This document shows, piece by piece, positions 25,639 through 33,044 of a stretch of 39,730 nucleotides of DNA. Location of the stretch: positions 1 to 39,730 of the forward strand of contig JALOKO010000003.1 in the NCBI GenBank assembly GCA_025456495.1, written 5' to 3'. The stretch's first letter is position 1, and every line of letters starts with the position of its first letter. The notes under the pieces are model-generated. The model was not told where the DNA came from. It did no database searches and saw nothing but the letters and a program-made list of their open reading frames with translations. Source of the stretch: Bryobacterales bacterium (GTDB taxonomy: Bacteria; Acidobacteriota; Terriglobia; Bryobacterales; Bryobacteraceae). The translations under genes and the position numbers were made by a program.

Positions 25639-26379
25639 ATGAGACAGCGTCCTTACTTGCTCTCGATCCCCTTGTTACTGCTGATTGTGCTGTTTTTTGG
25701 CCTGGCGGCCAGCAATCGCCCTCCGGAAGAGCCGCTGGTGGCTGGCTTTCGGGGTGTGACCGTGGCCTCAGTCGCCGATGCCGTTGACCAGGTTGCGGGG
25801 CAGCGCGGCTTCCTGGAACACGAGTTCCGGCCGATGGTGGAGGGCGTGGTGGTGGGTCGTGCGCGGACCGCGCTGGTGAGGCCAGCCAAGCCTGAGAACG
25901 CAACTCCGGTGCTGGCGACCAAGCACTCCATTGAAATGATCGACAGCGCGCAGCCCGGGGAAGTGGGCGTGATTGTGATGGAGAACGGCCTGAACGTGGC
26001 CGCCATCGGGGGATTGATGGCCACCGCGGCCAAGGCGCGCGACATGGCGGGGATGGTGATTGACGGGGGCGTGCGCGATGTGGCGGAAATCCGCCGCCTA
26101 GGCCTGCCCGTGTACGCCCGCAGTGTGACGCCAGCCACGGCCGTGGGCCGCTACGCCAGTGTGATGAAGGACGAACCGGTTTGGTGCGGGGGCGTTCTGG
26201 TACACCCGGGCGACATTATTGTCGCCAGCGAGGATGGCGTGGTGGTAGTGCCCAAGCAACACGCCGAAGCGGTGCTGAAGCTGGCCTTGGAAATCGACGA
26301 CCGGGAAAGCCGCATGGTGCCCGTCATCCAGCAACTGCGCTCACTGGGCGAAGCCGTCAAGAAGTTCAACCGCATCTAG
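25639..26379 (+). CDS. Exported or membrane-anchored RraA-family protein
   Basis: The RraA fold includes RNase E regulators, HMG/CHA aldolases and proteins once called demethylmenaquinone methyltransferases. Motifs: GGLMATAAKARDMAGMVIDGGVRD (about residues 125-148) with the Arg-Asp pair that binds substrate and metal in the aldolases, then VWCGGVLVHPGDIIVASEDGVVVVP. The first 25 residues (MRQRPYLLSIPLLLLIVLFFGLA) are a signal peptide or anchor, which is unusual for this family. An aldolase-like activity outside the cytoplasm is the likeliest role, but is unproven. There is no Shine-Dalgarno sequence before the ATG at 25639, and the leader from the predicted promoter is about 27 bases. Confidence 0.82.
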   Translation: MRQRPYLLSIPLLLLIVLFFGLAASNRPPEEPLVAGFRGVTVASVADAVDQVAGQRGFLEHEFRPMVEGVVVGRARTALVRPAKPENATPVLATKHSIEMIDSAQPGEVGVIVMENGLNVAAIGGLMATAAKARDMAGMVIDGGVRDVAEIRRLGLPVYARSVTPATAVGRYASVMKDEPVWCGGVLVHPGDIIVASEDGVVVVPKQHAEAVLKLALEIDDRESRMVPVIQQLRSLGEAVKKFNRI

Positions 26380-26464
26380 CAGCCGCAACCGGGCCGCTGC
26401 GCAGCAGATCTTCCACCGTATCCTTGCTCTTGTCCACCCGCCGTCTCTTGGCGCGTTTTCTCAC

Positions 26465-26514
26465 TGGACTTTACGGTCTGAAAATGATGTAATGCGGGCG
26501 AGCGTTCGCATTAC
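26465..26514 (+). promoter_or_regulatory. Candidate promoter and operator of the corrinoid operon
   Basis: TGGACT (26465-26470) and TGTAAT (26488-26493) are 17 bases apart. The -10 overlaps a perfect inverted repeat GTAATGCG-GGCGAGCGTT-CGCATTAC (26489-26514). The rest of the 267-base gap before the first gene shows no cobalamin or SAM riboswitch that I can recognise. Confidence 0.4.
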
Positions 26515-26646
26515 TTCCGCTCTGGCGCCGACGGCGGTAGCCTCGTCCGCAACGTGATCGACAATGTGGGGGGGGCTGACGCGAACGCGAGACATCGTCG
26601 CCATGATCGATGCCGTTCACGAGTTCCATGGAAGGAGCTAGCCCCG

Positions 26647-27294
26647 ATGCCGGACCTGAACCAGTTGTACGCTGCAGTTGTCGAAGGGGACCAGAAGCTT
26701 GCCATCGCTGTCACCGAAGAGGCGATTGCGGCTGGCATTCCGGCAATGGACCTCATCAATGGCTACATGATTCCGGCCATGGACGAAGTGGGCAGGCGTT
26801 ATGAATGCGAGGATTACTTCGTACCTGAACTCTTGTTGTCCGCCCGGGCAATGAAGGGCTCGCTTTCCCTGCTGCGACCACTGCTGGCGGCGCAAGGGGC
26901 AGAGCCCGTGGCGCGCGTGGCAATCGGTACGGTGAAGGGCGACCTGCACGATATCGGCAAGAACCTGGTGGCGTCCATGCTGGAGGGTGGTGGGTTTGAG
27001 GTGTACGACCTGGGCGCGGACGTGCCGCCGGAGCGCTTCATTCAGGCCATTCGAGAGCAGCGGGTTTCCATCATCTGCCTGTCCGCGTTGCTGACGGTTA
27101 CCATGCCATCCATGCGCACTACGATTGAAGCCTTGCGGGAGGCGGGTGTGCGCGACGAAGTGAAGATTCTGGTGGGTGGGGCTCCGGTGACGCAGCAGTT
27201 TGCTGACCAGATTGGCGCCGATGGCTACGGCGCGACGGCGAGCGTGGCGGTGGCGTTGGCGCGTCAGGCGGCGGGCGTTGCCGCGCATCACTAG
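26647..27294 (+). CDS. Corrinoid (B12-binding) methyl-carrier protein, MtaC/MtbC/MttC type
   Basis: A 215-residue carrier of the methyl group on cobalt. The N-terminal helical cap (residues 1-85) is followed by a Rossmann B12 domain with the base-off/His-on motif KGDLHDIGKNLV (D99, H101, G104), VYDLGADVPPERF, LSALLTVTMPSM and the final GADGYGATAS segment. The ATG at 26647 follows AAGGAG; the longer track ORF starts upstream in unconserved sequence. It is first in a five-gene operon with a homocysteine methyltransferase, a UroD-family methyltransferase and a RACE protein, so methyl groups presumably pass through it. Confidence 0.93.
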   Translation: MPDLNQLYAAVVEGDQKLAIAVTEEAIAAGIPAMDLINGYMIPAMDEVGRRYECEDYFVPELLLSARAMKGSLSLLRPLLAAQGAEPVARVAIGTVKGDLHDIGKNLVASMLEGGGFEVYDLGADVPPERFIQAIREQRVSIICLSALLTVTMPSMRTTIEALREAGVRDEVKILVGGAPVTQQFADQIGADGYGATASVAVALARQAAGVAAHH

Positions 27295-27314
27295 ACGGGT
27301 AAGGGGGGCGCGGA

Positions 27315-28202
27315 ATGACCACGATTGGGGAAATGTTGGCCCAGGGGCCCCTGTTGACGGATGGCGCCTGGGGCACCCAGTTGCAGGCTAACGGGTTGGC
27401 GATGGGGGATTGCCCGGATGTCTGGAACCTGACGCATCCGGATGCCGTGCGCGCGGTAGCGGCTGCCTACGTGGACGCGGGCAGTCGCGTAGTGCTTACC
27501 AACACCTTTCGTGCCAATGCCATCGCGCTGGGTGACTACGGACATGCCGATGATCTGGTGCGCGTCAACCAACATGGCGTGATGCTGAGCCGCGAGGCGG
27601 CTGCGGGCAAGGCCTACGTGTTCGCCTCAATCGGACCCAGCGGGAAGCTACTGGTGATGGGCGATGTTTCGAGGGATGACCTGCGGCGGGTGTTCGCCCA
27701 GCAGGCGGAAGCCCTGGCCGGCGCTGCACCGGATGCGCTGTTGCTGGAAACCTTCAGCGACCTGGACGAGGCGCTAATTGCCTTGGATGCGGCGAAGAGC
27801 ACGGGACTGCCCGTGGTGGTGAGCTTTGCCTTCGACAGCGGGAAGCAGCGCGACCGCACCATGACCGGGTTACGCCCGGAGGACGCCGCCCGCGTCATGC
27901 AGGAAGCAGGAGCCGATGCCGTGGGCGCAAACTGCGGCAACGGCATGGAGGCGTTTCCCGCGGTTTGCGCGCGCATGCGCACCGCGTCGACGCTTCCCCT
28001 CTGGATGAAGGCCAACGCGGGAATGCCGCAGATGGTGGACGGCCGCGCGGTGTATGTGGAGGAAGCAGTGTCGTTTGCGGCCCATCTGCCCGGGCTGTTG
28101 CAAGCTGGCGCCTCGTTCGTAGGTGGTTGCTGCGGCACCTCGCCGGCTTTTGTGGCTGCTCTGGCGGCTGTTTGGCGGGAGGGCGCATGCGTGTCCGCTT
28201 AG
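27315..28202 (+). CDS. Homocysteine S-methyltransferase domain protein (MetH N-terminal type)
   Basis: Stand-alone version (295 residues) of the zinc module that methylates homocysteine in MetH and BHMT. The N-terminal TDGAWGTQLQ and LTNTFRAN motifs and the three zinc cysteines, GANCGNG (C207) and GGCCGT (C272, C273), are present. It lacks the pterin-binding, B12 and activation domains of MetH; the B12 domain is the separate protein 20 bases upstream. Expected reaction: methyl-Co(III) corrinoid plus homocysteine to methionine. Use of another thiol acceptor cannot be ruled out. Confidence 0.88.
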   Translation: MTTIGEMLAQGPLLTDGAWGTQLQANGLAMGDCPDVWNLTHPDAVRAVAAAYVDAGSRVVLTNTFRANAIALGDYGHADDLVRVNQHGVMLSREAAAGKAYVFASIGPSGKLLVMGDVSRDDLRRVFAQQAEALAGAAPDALLLETFSDLDEALIALDAAKSTGLPVVVSFAFDSGKQRDRTMTGLRPEDAARVMQEAGADAVGANCGNGMEAFPAVCARMRTASTLPLWMKANAGMPQMVDGRAVYVEEAVSFAAHLPGLLQAGASFVGGCCGTSPAFVAALAAVWREGACVSA

Positions 28203-28963
28203 TGGCTTGCGAGGTGTTGTGTCGAGAGTTGAGCGCGTGTCTTGCGGAAGGTCAGTTGGTGGTGGATCCTGAGTTCCTGCCGAAGGGCCTGCACGACGAC
28301 GGGGGACCTGCCATGCGGGCGCGACTGCAGCAGTTGATTGACCAGACCGATCCCACGCGCTACCAGGCGGTCCTGCTGGGTTATGCGCTGTGCGGAACGG
28401 GGACGGCGGGGCTGGTGGCGCGCGAGATTCCCGTGGTCATTCCCCGTGCGCACGATTGCATTGCGCTGCTTCTGGGCAGTCGCGCCGCCCATGACGCGCA
28501 GATGGCGGTGGATCCTGGAACCTTCTTCCGTTCGCCGGGATGGGTGGAGCGCGGCGCGGACTTGCTGCAATTGAGCCGCAGGGCGGAACAGGAGGGGCAT
28601 ACGCTGGAGGACCTCATCCGGCGCTACGGCGAGGACAACGGGCGCTATCTGTTTGACGAGTTTCATCGCTACCGCGCCAGGTATTCGCGCCTGGTCTACA
28701 TCGATACAGGGGTTGCCGGCGGGCGGGGCTTGCAAGCGTGGGCGCGCGATGAGGCGTCGCGTAACGGATGGCGCTTTGAAACTGTCGAGGGCAACCAGGG
28801 ATGGTTCCGAAAGCTGCTGGAAGGAAGCTGGGACGACGACTTCGTCGTGTTGCGTCCGGGCGAGCAAAGCGTACACACCTACGATGACGACATCCTGCGC
28901 GCTGAGCCCGGACAGCGGCCCCAGCCACAGTTGGTTCCGCCCGCAAAGGAGGCATCGGCATGA
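28187..28963 (+). CDS. DUF1638 protein of the corrinoid operon
   Basis: A 258-residue protein of the DUF1638 family, whose function is not established but which I know mainly from corrinoid methyltransferase operons. Visible conserved-looking features are ACEVLCRE (C8, C12), GYALCGTG (C69) and PRAHDCIALLLGS (H89, C91), which together could bind a metal or a cofactor, and a later YIDTG segment. The ATG at 28187 (behind GGGAGG) overlaps the homocysteine methyltransferase gene by 16 bases, and its own stop overlaps the next gene by four. The tight coupling argues for an obligate role in the methyl-transfer pathway, such as acceptor handling or corrinoid loading (inference). Confidence 0.8.
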   Translation: MRVRLVACEVLCRELSACLAEGQLVVDPEFLPKGLHDDGGPAMRARLQQLIDQTDPTRYQAVLLGYALCGTGTAGLVAREIPVVIPRAHDCIALLLGSRAAHDAQMAVDPGTFFRSPGWVERGADLLQLSRRAEQEGHTLEDLIRRYGEDNGRYLFDEFHRYRARYSRLVYIDTGVAGGRGLQAWARDEASRNGWRFETVEGNQGWFRKLLEGSWDDDFVVLRPGEQSVHTYDDDILRAEPGQRPQPQLVPPAKEASA

Positions 28964-29970
28964 CCGGCAAACAGCGTATTCTGGCCACACTGGAAGGACT
29001 ATCCCGCGATCATCTCCCCCTGATGCCCATCACGATGATGTTCGCCGCCGATACCGCGGGTGTGCGCTACGGAGAGTATGCGCGCGACTATCGGGTGCTG
29101 GCGGAAGCGCAACTGCGCACCGCGGAAAAGTACGGCTTCGATTATGTGTCGGCGATTTCTGACCCCGCGCGCGAGGCGGCTGACCTGGGCGCGGCCATCG
29201 AGTACTTCGATGATCAACCACCGGCCATTATCGAGGAGCGGGCGCTGCTGCTGGACAAATCCAGGTTGGGGTTGCTGGCGCTGCCGGACCATAGCCAGTG
29301 CGGGCGCATGCAGGATCGGCTGTTGGCGGTGGAGGCGCTGGCTTCCCGAGTGGGAGAGGATCTGCTGGTGGAAGGCTGGGTGGAGGGCCCTTGCGCGATG
29401 GCCTCTGACCTGCGGGGCATCAACAACCTGATGCTGGATTTCCACGACGATCCGGACTTCGTCCGTGACCTCTTCGCGTTCGTGATTGCCATGGAGGTGG
29501 ATTTCGCCAAGGCGCAGATTGCCGCGGGGGCGGGAATCATCGGCATCGGTGACGCAGCGGCATCCCTGGTTGGCCCGCGCATTTACCAGAGCTTCGTGCT
29601 TGCCGGCGAGCAGCAGATGATCCGTGAGATTCATGCGGCGGGGGCCAAGGCACGCCTGCACATCTGTGGCAACACGCGCCGCATCTTGACCGGCATGGGG
29701 CAAACCGGCGCCGACATGATCGATCTGGATTCCCCCTCCCCGGTGGCTGAGGCGCGCGCGGCCATGAGCGCTTCGCAGCCCTTGCTGGGCAATCTGGATC
29801 CGGTGCGCACGCTGCGCGACGGGAGTCCGGAGTCCGTGACCAGCGCCATCGCCCAATGCCATGTCGAAGCAGGCGAGGCCTTCCTGGTGGGCGCCGGCTG
29901 TGAGATTGCCCGGGGTACGCCAGAGGCTAACGTGTTCGCAATGGCGCGCTACGCGGCATCCCATGCCTGA
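28960..29970 (+). CDS. UroD-fold corrinoid methyltransferase (MtaA/MtbA/CmuA-like)
   Basis: A 336-residue member of the uroporphyrinogen decarboxylase superfamily. The methyltransferase zinc signature H-x-C is in LHICGNT (H234, C236) with a third ligand in GAGCEIARGT (C314), a set found in MtaA/MtbA and in the methyltransferase half of CmuA but not in true UroD. In relatives these enzymes move methyl groups between a corrinoid protein and coenzyme M, or demethylate a substrate such as chloromethane. With no coenzyme M genes here, it may supply methyl groups to the corrinoid protein from an unknown donor (inference). True heme synthesis is unlikely given the neighbours. Confidence 0.87.
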   Translation: MTGKQRILATLEGLSRDHLPLMPITMMFAADTAGVRYGEYARDYRVLAEAQLRTAEKYGFDYVSAISDPAREAADLGAAIEYFDDQPPAIIEERALLLDKSRLGLLALPDHSQCGRMQDRLLAVEALASRVGEDLLVEGWVEGPCAMASDLRGINNLMLDFHDDPDFVRDLFAFVIAMEVDFAKAQIAAGAGIIGIGDAAASLVGPRIYQSFVLAGEQQMIREIHAAGAKARLHICGNTRRILTGMGQTGADMIDLDSPSPVAEARAAMSASQPLLGNLDPVRTLRDGSPESVTSAIAQCHVEAGEAFLVGAGCEIARGTPEANVFAMARYAASHA

Positions 29971-31483
29971 GCGCCGCACGCTGACTCTGCATCCGCGTCC
30001 GGGTGAACGCCTACGCGATCTGCTGTTGGCCAGCGGGATGGAGTTTCCCTGCGGCGGTGAGGGAAGCTGCGGGCAATGTCGAGTGCGCGTATCGCGTGGC
30101 GCCGTGCCAGCGACGGCCGCAATGAGCGCTTGTCTGGACGCGAAGGAACTGGCGGCTGGCTGGCGCTTGGCCTGCCTGGCGGAGTTTGACAGCGCCGAGC
30201 CCTGCAACCCTGTGGAGGTGGAGTTTCCGCCATGGCAGGGGGACGCTGCTTCGGGCGCCGTTGCGATCCTTGGCGATGAGGGGGTCCTGGCAGTAGAACC
30301 TCGGGAGGGGCTGGGCGCGGTGGTGGATGTGGGAACCACCACGTTGGTGGCGCAGGCTGTTGACCTGGCATCGGGTTTGCTGCTGTCCACGGAATCTGCA
30401 CTGAACGCGCAGTCCCGCTGGGGAGCGGACCTGATGAGCCGCATCCACCATGAACTGCAACAGCCCGGCGAACTAACAGCGCTTATCCGGCAGCAAGTGG
30501 GCGAATTGCTGACGCGCGCCAGCCATGGGCACCCGATAAGTGAGGTGCTGCTGGTGGGCAACACGGTGATGCACCACCTTTTTTGTGGCTTGTCCATCCA
30601 GGCGCTGGCCGCCGCGCCCTTCCGCACGCCGCACCTGGACGCAAACACCCTTCGCGGCTCCACGCTGGGCTGGACGTTTGCGCCTGACGCAACCGTTACC
30701 TTCCTGCCCAACCTGGGGAGCTTCGTGGGCAGCGACGTGCTTGCAGGATTGGCGGCGGTGGGGATGGAAAGCCGAGTAATGCCTGAGGCGCTACTGGACC
30801 TTGGCACCAACGGCGAGATCGCTCTGGCCACGGAGGGCGGCATCCTGTGCGCATCCACAGCTGCGGGTCCTGCCTTCGAGGCCGCCAATATTCGCCATGG
30901 CATGCGCGCGGCCCAGGGCGCCATCCATCGGGTGGATGTGGTGGATGGCCAGTTGCGCGCTGAGGTGCTGGGGAACGGAACTGCCTATGGCGTCTGCGGC
31001 AGTGGCTTGGTGGACGCGGTGGCCTGCGCGCTGGACACAGGCATGCTGAGTCCACGGGGGCGTCTGCGGTGGGGACTCTCCGCGATTGTGCTGGCCGATG
31101 GCGTAGTCATTACCCAGCGGGATATTCGCGAGCTGCAGTTAGCGAAAGCTGCTATCGCCAGCGGCCTGCGTCTGCTGCAGGATGTCGCGGGCACAAGGCC
31201 TTCTCGACTTCATCTGGCCGGGGCTTTCGGCAACTACCTCCGCCCGTCTCGTGCCGTGCGCATCGGCCTGCTACCCACAGGCGAGGGGGATGGCTACCCA
31301 CCCTGTGTGTTGGCGCCTGCCGGCAACACCGCTCTGCGTGGCGCGCGTATGCTGTTGCTGGCGCCCAACCGCCATGCCAAGGTTTTCGATGGCCTGCGCC
31401 ATCGCGCTCACCACGTTGAGCTGGCTGCGCTCCCACGGTTTCAGGAGGAGTTTGTCGATGCGCTCTTGTTCCCTGAGGCGTGA
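29963..31483 (+). CDS. Fe-S reductive activator of corrinoid proteins (RACE, ASKHA type)
   Basis: A 506-residue ATP-dependent activator that re-reduces inactive Co(II) to Co(I). The N-terminal ferredoxin-like domain has C30, C36, C39 and C71 (CGGEGSCGQC...ACLAEF), a [2Fe-2S] pattern. A linker is followed by the ASKHA/DUF4445 domain with VVDVGTTTLVAQ (about residue 115), LLDLGTNGEIAL, AGPAFEAANI and GVCGSGLVDAV. This is the architecture of RACE proteins of O-demethylase systems, and differs from the 4Fe-4S archaeal RamA. The start at 29963 overlaps the upstream gene by eight bases; the track ORF begins inside that gene. It completes the corrinoid operon. Confidence 0.92.
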   Translation: MPERRTLTLHPRPGERLRDLLLASGMEFPCGGEGSCGQCRVRVSRGAVPATAAMSACLDAKELAAGWRLACLAEFDSAEPCNPVEVEFPPWQGDAASGAVAILGDEGVLAVEPREGLGAVVDVGTTTLVAQAVDLASGLLLSTESALNAQSRWGADLMSRIHHELQQPGELTALIRQQVGELLTRASHGHPISEVLLVGNTVMHHLFCGLSIQALAAAPFRTPHLDANTLRGSTLGWTFAPDATVTFLPNLGSFVGSDVLAGLAAVGMESRVMPEALLDLGTNGEIALATEGGILCASTAAGPAFEAANIRHGMRAAQGAIHRVDVVDGQLRAEVLGNGTAYGVCGSGLVDAVACALDTGMLSPRGRLRWGLSAIVLADGVVITQRDIRELQLAKAAIASGLRLLQDVAGTRPSRLHLAGAFGNYLRPSRAVRIGLLPTGEGDGYPPCVLAPAGNTALRGARMLLLAPNRHAKVFDGLRHRAHHVELAALPRFQEEFVDALLFPEA

Positions 31484-31504
31484 CGGGTTGAGGGCACGCT
31501 AGGC

Positions 31505-32092
31505 CTAGATCATCTCGCGCAGCAGTTCCGCGCGCGGATGGGGGATCACCACCTTGTTCACCAGCAGTCCCCGGGCGCCTACCACGCGCGCCCCTGCGTC
31601 GATGGCGGTATCGACATCGGCCACTGAGCCGGTGAGCGTCACGAAGGCCTTCCCTCCTAGCGCCATCGCCAGCCGGATCTCCAGCAGTTGCACATCCGCC
31701 GCCTTCACGGCCGCGTCAGCCCCTTCAATCAGAGAAGCGACGCTGAAGGCTTCCAGCACTCCTAGGGCGTCCAAGGCTTGCAGCTTGTTGGTTCCGGCGA
31801 TGGCGGGAAACACAGCCTCATGCAAGTTGGCGATGACAAACGAATCAATCACAGACACGCTTCCGGCGCGCTTTCCAGCGGCTACCGCGGTTTGCACCTT
31901 TGCCACATCGCCGCGCACCATCACCATGAATTTTCCAGAGCAGATGGACCGCGCCAACACAATCCGCACGCCGGCGGACTTCAGCATTGCATCGCATACC
32001 TGAAAGCCCGCCGCGATGCTGCCAAGCTCAATGAGCCCGATGGAGTTCTCTGAAGATCTGCCGTCATCGCTCGCGCTGAAGTGGGTGTTCAT
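31505..32092 (-). CDS. Tandem-domain bacterial microcompartment shell protein (BMC-T), PduT-like
   Basis: A trimeric shell tile with two BMC domains: SIGLIELGSIAAGFQVCDAMLKSA (first, about residues 17-75) and ALGVLEAFSVASLIEGADAAVKAA (second, about 109-170), ending in VIPHPRAELLREM, as in PduT. The pore loop RSICSGKF has a cysteine (C51) where PduT has the cysteine (ICPGKF) that holds a [4Fe-4S] cluster at the threefold axis (family knowledge). The ATG at 32092 follows AGGA and gives 195 residues; the track's longer ORF adds 47 unconserved residues. No BMC-H, BMC-P or enzyme core genes are in the window. It converges on the RACE gene with a 21-base gap. Confidence 0.9.
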   Translation of the reverse strand: MNTHFSASDDGRSSENSIGLIELGSIAAGFQVCDAMLKSAGVRIVLARSICSGKFMVMVRGDVAKVQTAVAAGKRAGSVSVIDSFVIANLHEAVFPAIAGTNKLQALDALGVLEAFSVASLIEGADAAVKAADVQLLEIRLAMALGGKAFVTLTGSVADVDTAIDAGARVVGARGLLVNKVVIPHPRAELLREMI

Positions 32093-32160
32093 GTCTTCCT
32101 GCCGAAACGGTCTGCCGATGTTATCCGCCGACACGATCTGCCGACACTGTATCATGCGGG

Positions 32161-32202
32161 GCGGACCGCGCCATACTGGAATGACTTGGCGCGGACCGCG
32201 CC
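32161..32202. repeat. Palindromic GC-rich direct repeats between BMC-T and grpE
   Basis: GCGGACCGCGCC occurs at 32161-32172 and again at 32191-32202, exactly 30 bases apart. The second copy is extended to a perfect 7-bp palindrome GGCGCGG-A-CCGCGCC (32188-32202). They lie between the divergent BMC-T and grpE genes and could be operator sites for either. This is not the CIRCE element of HrcA. Confidence 0.7.
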
Positions 32203-32310
32203 TTCTGGCGATAATAAGGGGTGAAGACTCCACAGCAGCCGTGGTTCTCGCGGCTTCGGAAGGGCCGTGGCAGCCCGGCTATCTCCAACTGGTTGCATCA
32301 CAAGAACGAT

Positions 32311-32898
32311 ATGAGCGAACGGAACGAAGCAGACTTTGTCGCGGATGGGGTGTCCTTGAGCCCGGATGAGGGCACGCCATCGTCCACGGAATCCACGCCG
32401 CCCGATGCGATGGCGCACTTGGAGCGCGAGAACCTCGACCTGAAGGACCAGTTCCTGCGCATGCGCGCGGAGTTTGACAACTTCCGCCGTCGCGTCGCTA
32501 AGGAAAAGGAAGAGATTCACGAGTACGCCAGCATGGAGGCCGTGCGGCCCTTGCTGGCTATCGCCGACGATTTCGAACGGGCGCTTGCGGTGGAATGCGC
32601 GGACTCCGGCTACGCCAAGGGGATGGAACTCATCTATCACCGCATGGGCGAGGCCTTACGCAAGATGGGGGTGGAGCCGTTGCCCGCCAAAGGGCATCCG
32701 TTTGACCCCAATCAGCATCATGCCATCGACATGGTGAAGACCGCCGATGCCCCGGACAATACGGTGCTGGACGTTTTCCAGCAGGGATATACCTTCAAGG
32801 GCAAACTGATCCGCCCCGCGGTGGTAAAGGTGGCCGTTGCTCCGGGAGAGTCCGTTGCGCCTAATGAGGATGTCCCTGTCCCTGGAGACGGGGCCTAG
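32311..32898 (+). CDS. grpE: Nucleotide exchange factor GrpE
   Basis: Releases ADP from DnaK in the Hsp70 cycle. The ATG at 32311 gives 195 residues. A disordered acidic N-terminus is followed by the long coiled coil ([26 protein letters not shown], about residues 37-62, quoted in part) and the C-terminal beta-domain with [12 protein letters not shown] and [21 protein letters not shown], the family signature. The track frame extends to a GTG at 32221 without conserved sequence. It is followed by dnaJ after 146 bases; dnaK and hrcA are not in the window. Confidence 0.94.
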   Translation: MSERNEADFVADGVSLSPDEGTPSSTESTPPDAMAHLERENLDLKDQFLRMRAEFDNFRRRVAKEKEEIHEYASMEAVRPLLAIADDFERALAVECADSGYAKGMELIYHRMGEALRKMGVEPLPAKGHPFDPNQHHAIDMVKTADAPDNTVLDVFQQGYTFKGKLIRPAVVKVAVAPGESVAPNEDVPVPGDGA

Positions 32899-33044
32899 CG
32901 GGGCGGTCTAGTGGCGTTCGCCCGATGCAGCCCGTCGAGGCGGGCGGCTATCCAGGCAGCATCGTGCATCCACGGGGTAGGGATCTCCTGAACGAACGAA
33001 GCAGCCCAGCCAGAGAAGACAACAGCCCCGGCAGAGAAGGAAAA

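Noticed and set aside
26380-26646. Possible cobalamin or SAM riboswitch before the corrinoid operon
   Set aside because: I could not find the B12-box or SAM aptamer core; only a promoter-like pair and a palindrome are visible.
28960-29970. Heme-pathway uroporphyrinogen decarboxylase (hemE)
   Set aside because: The HxC...C zinc ligands and the corrinoid neighbours indicate the methyltransferase branch of the superfamily.
28999-30924. 641-residue minus-strand ORF
   Set aside because: It is antisense to the UroD-like and RACE genes, which have clear family motifs; its own translation shows no recognisable domain and reflects high-GC shadow coding.
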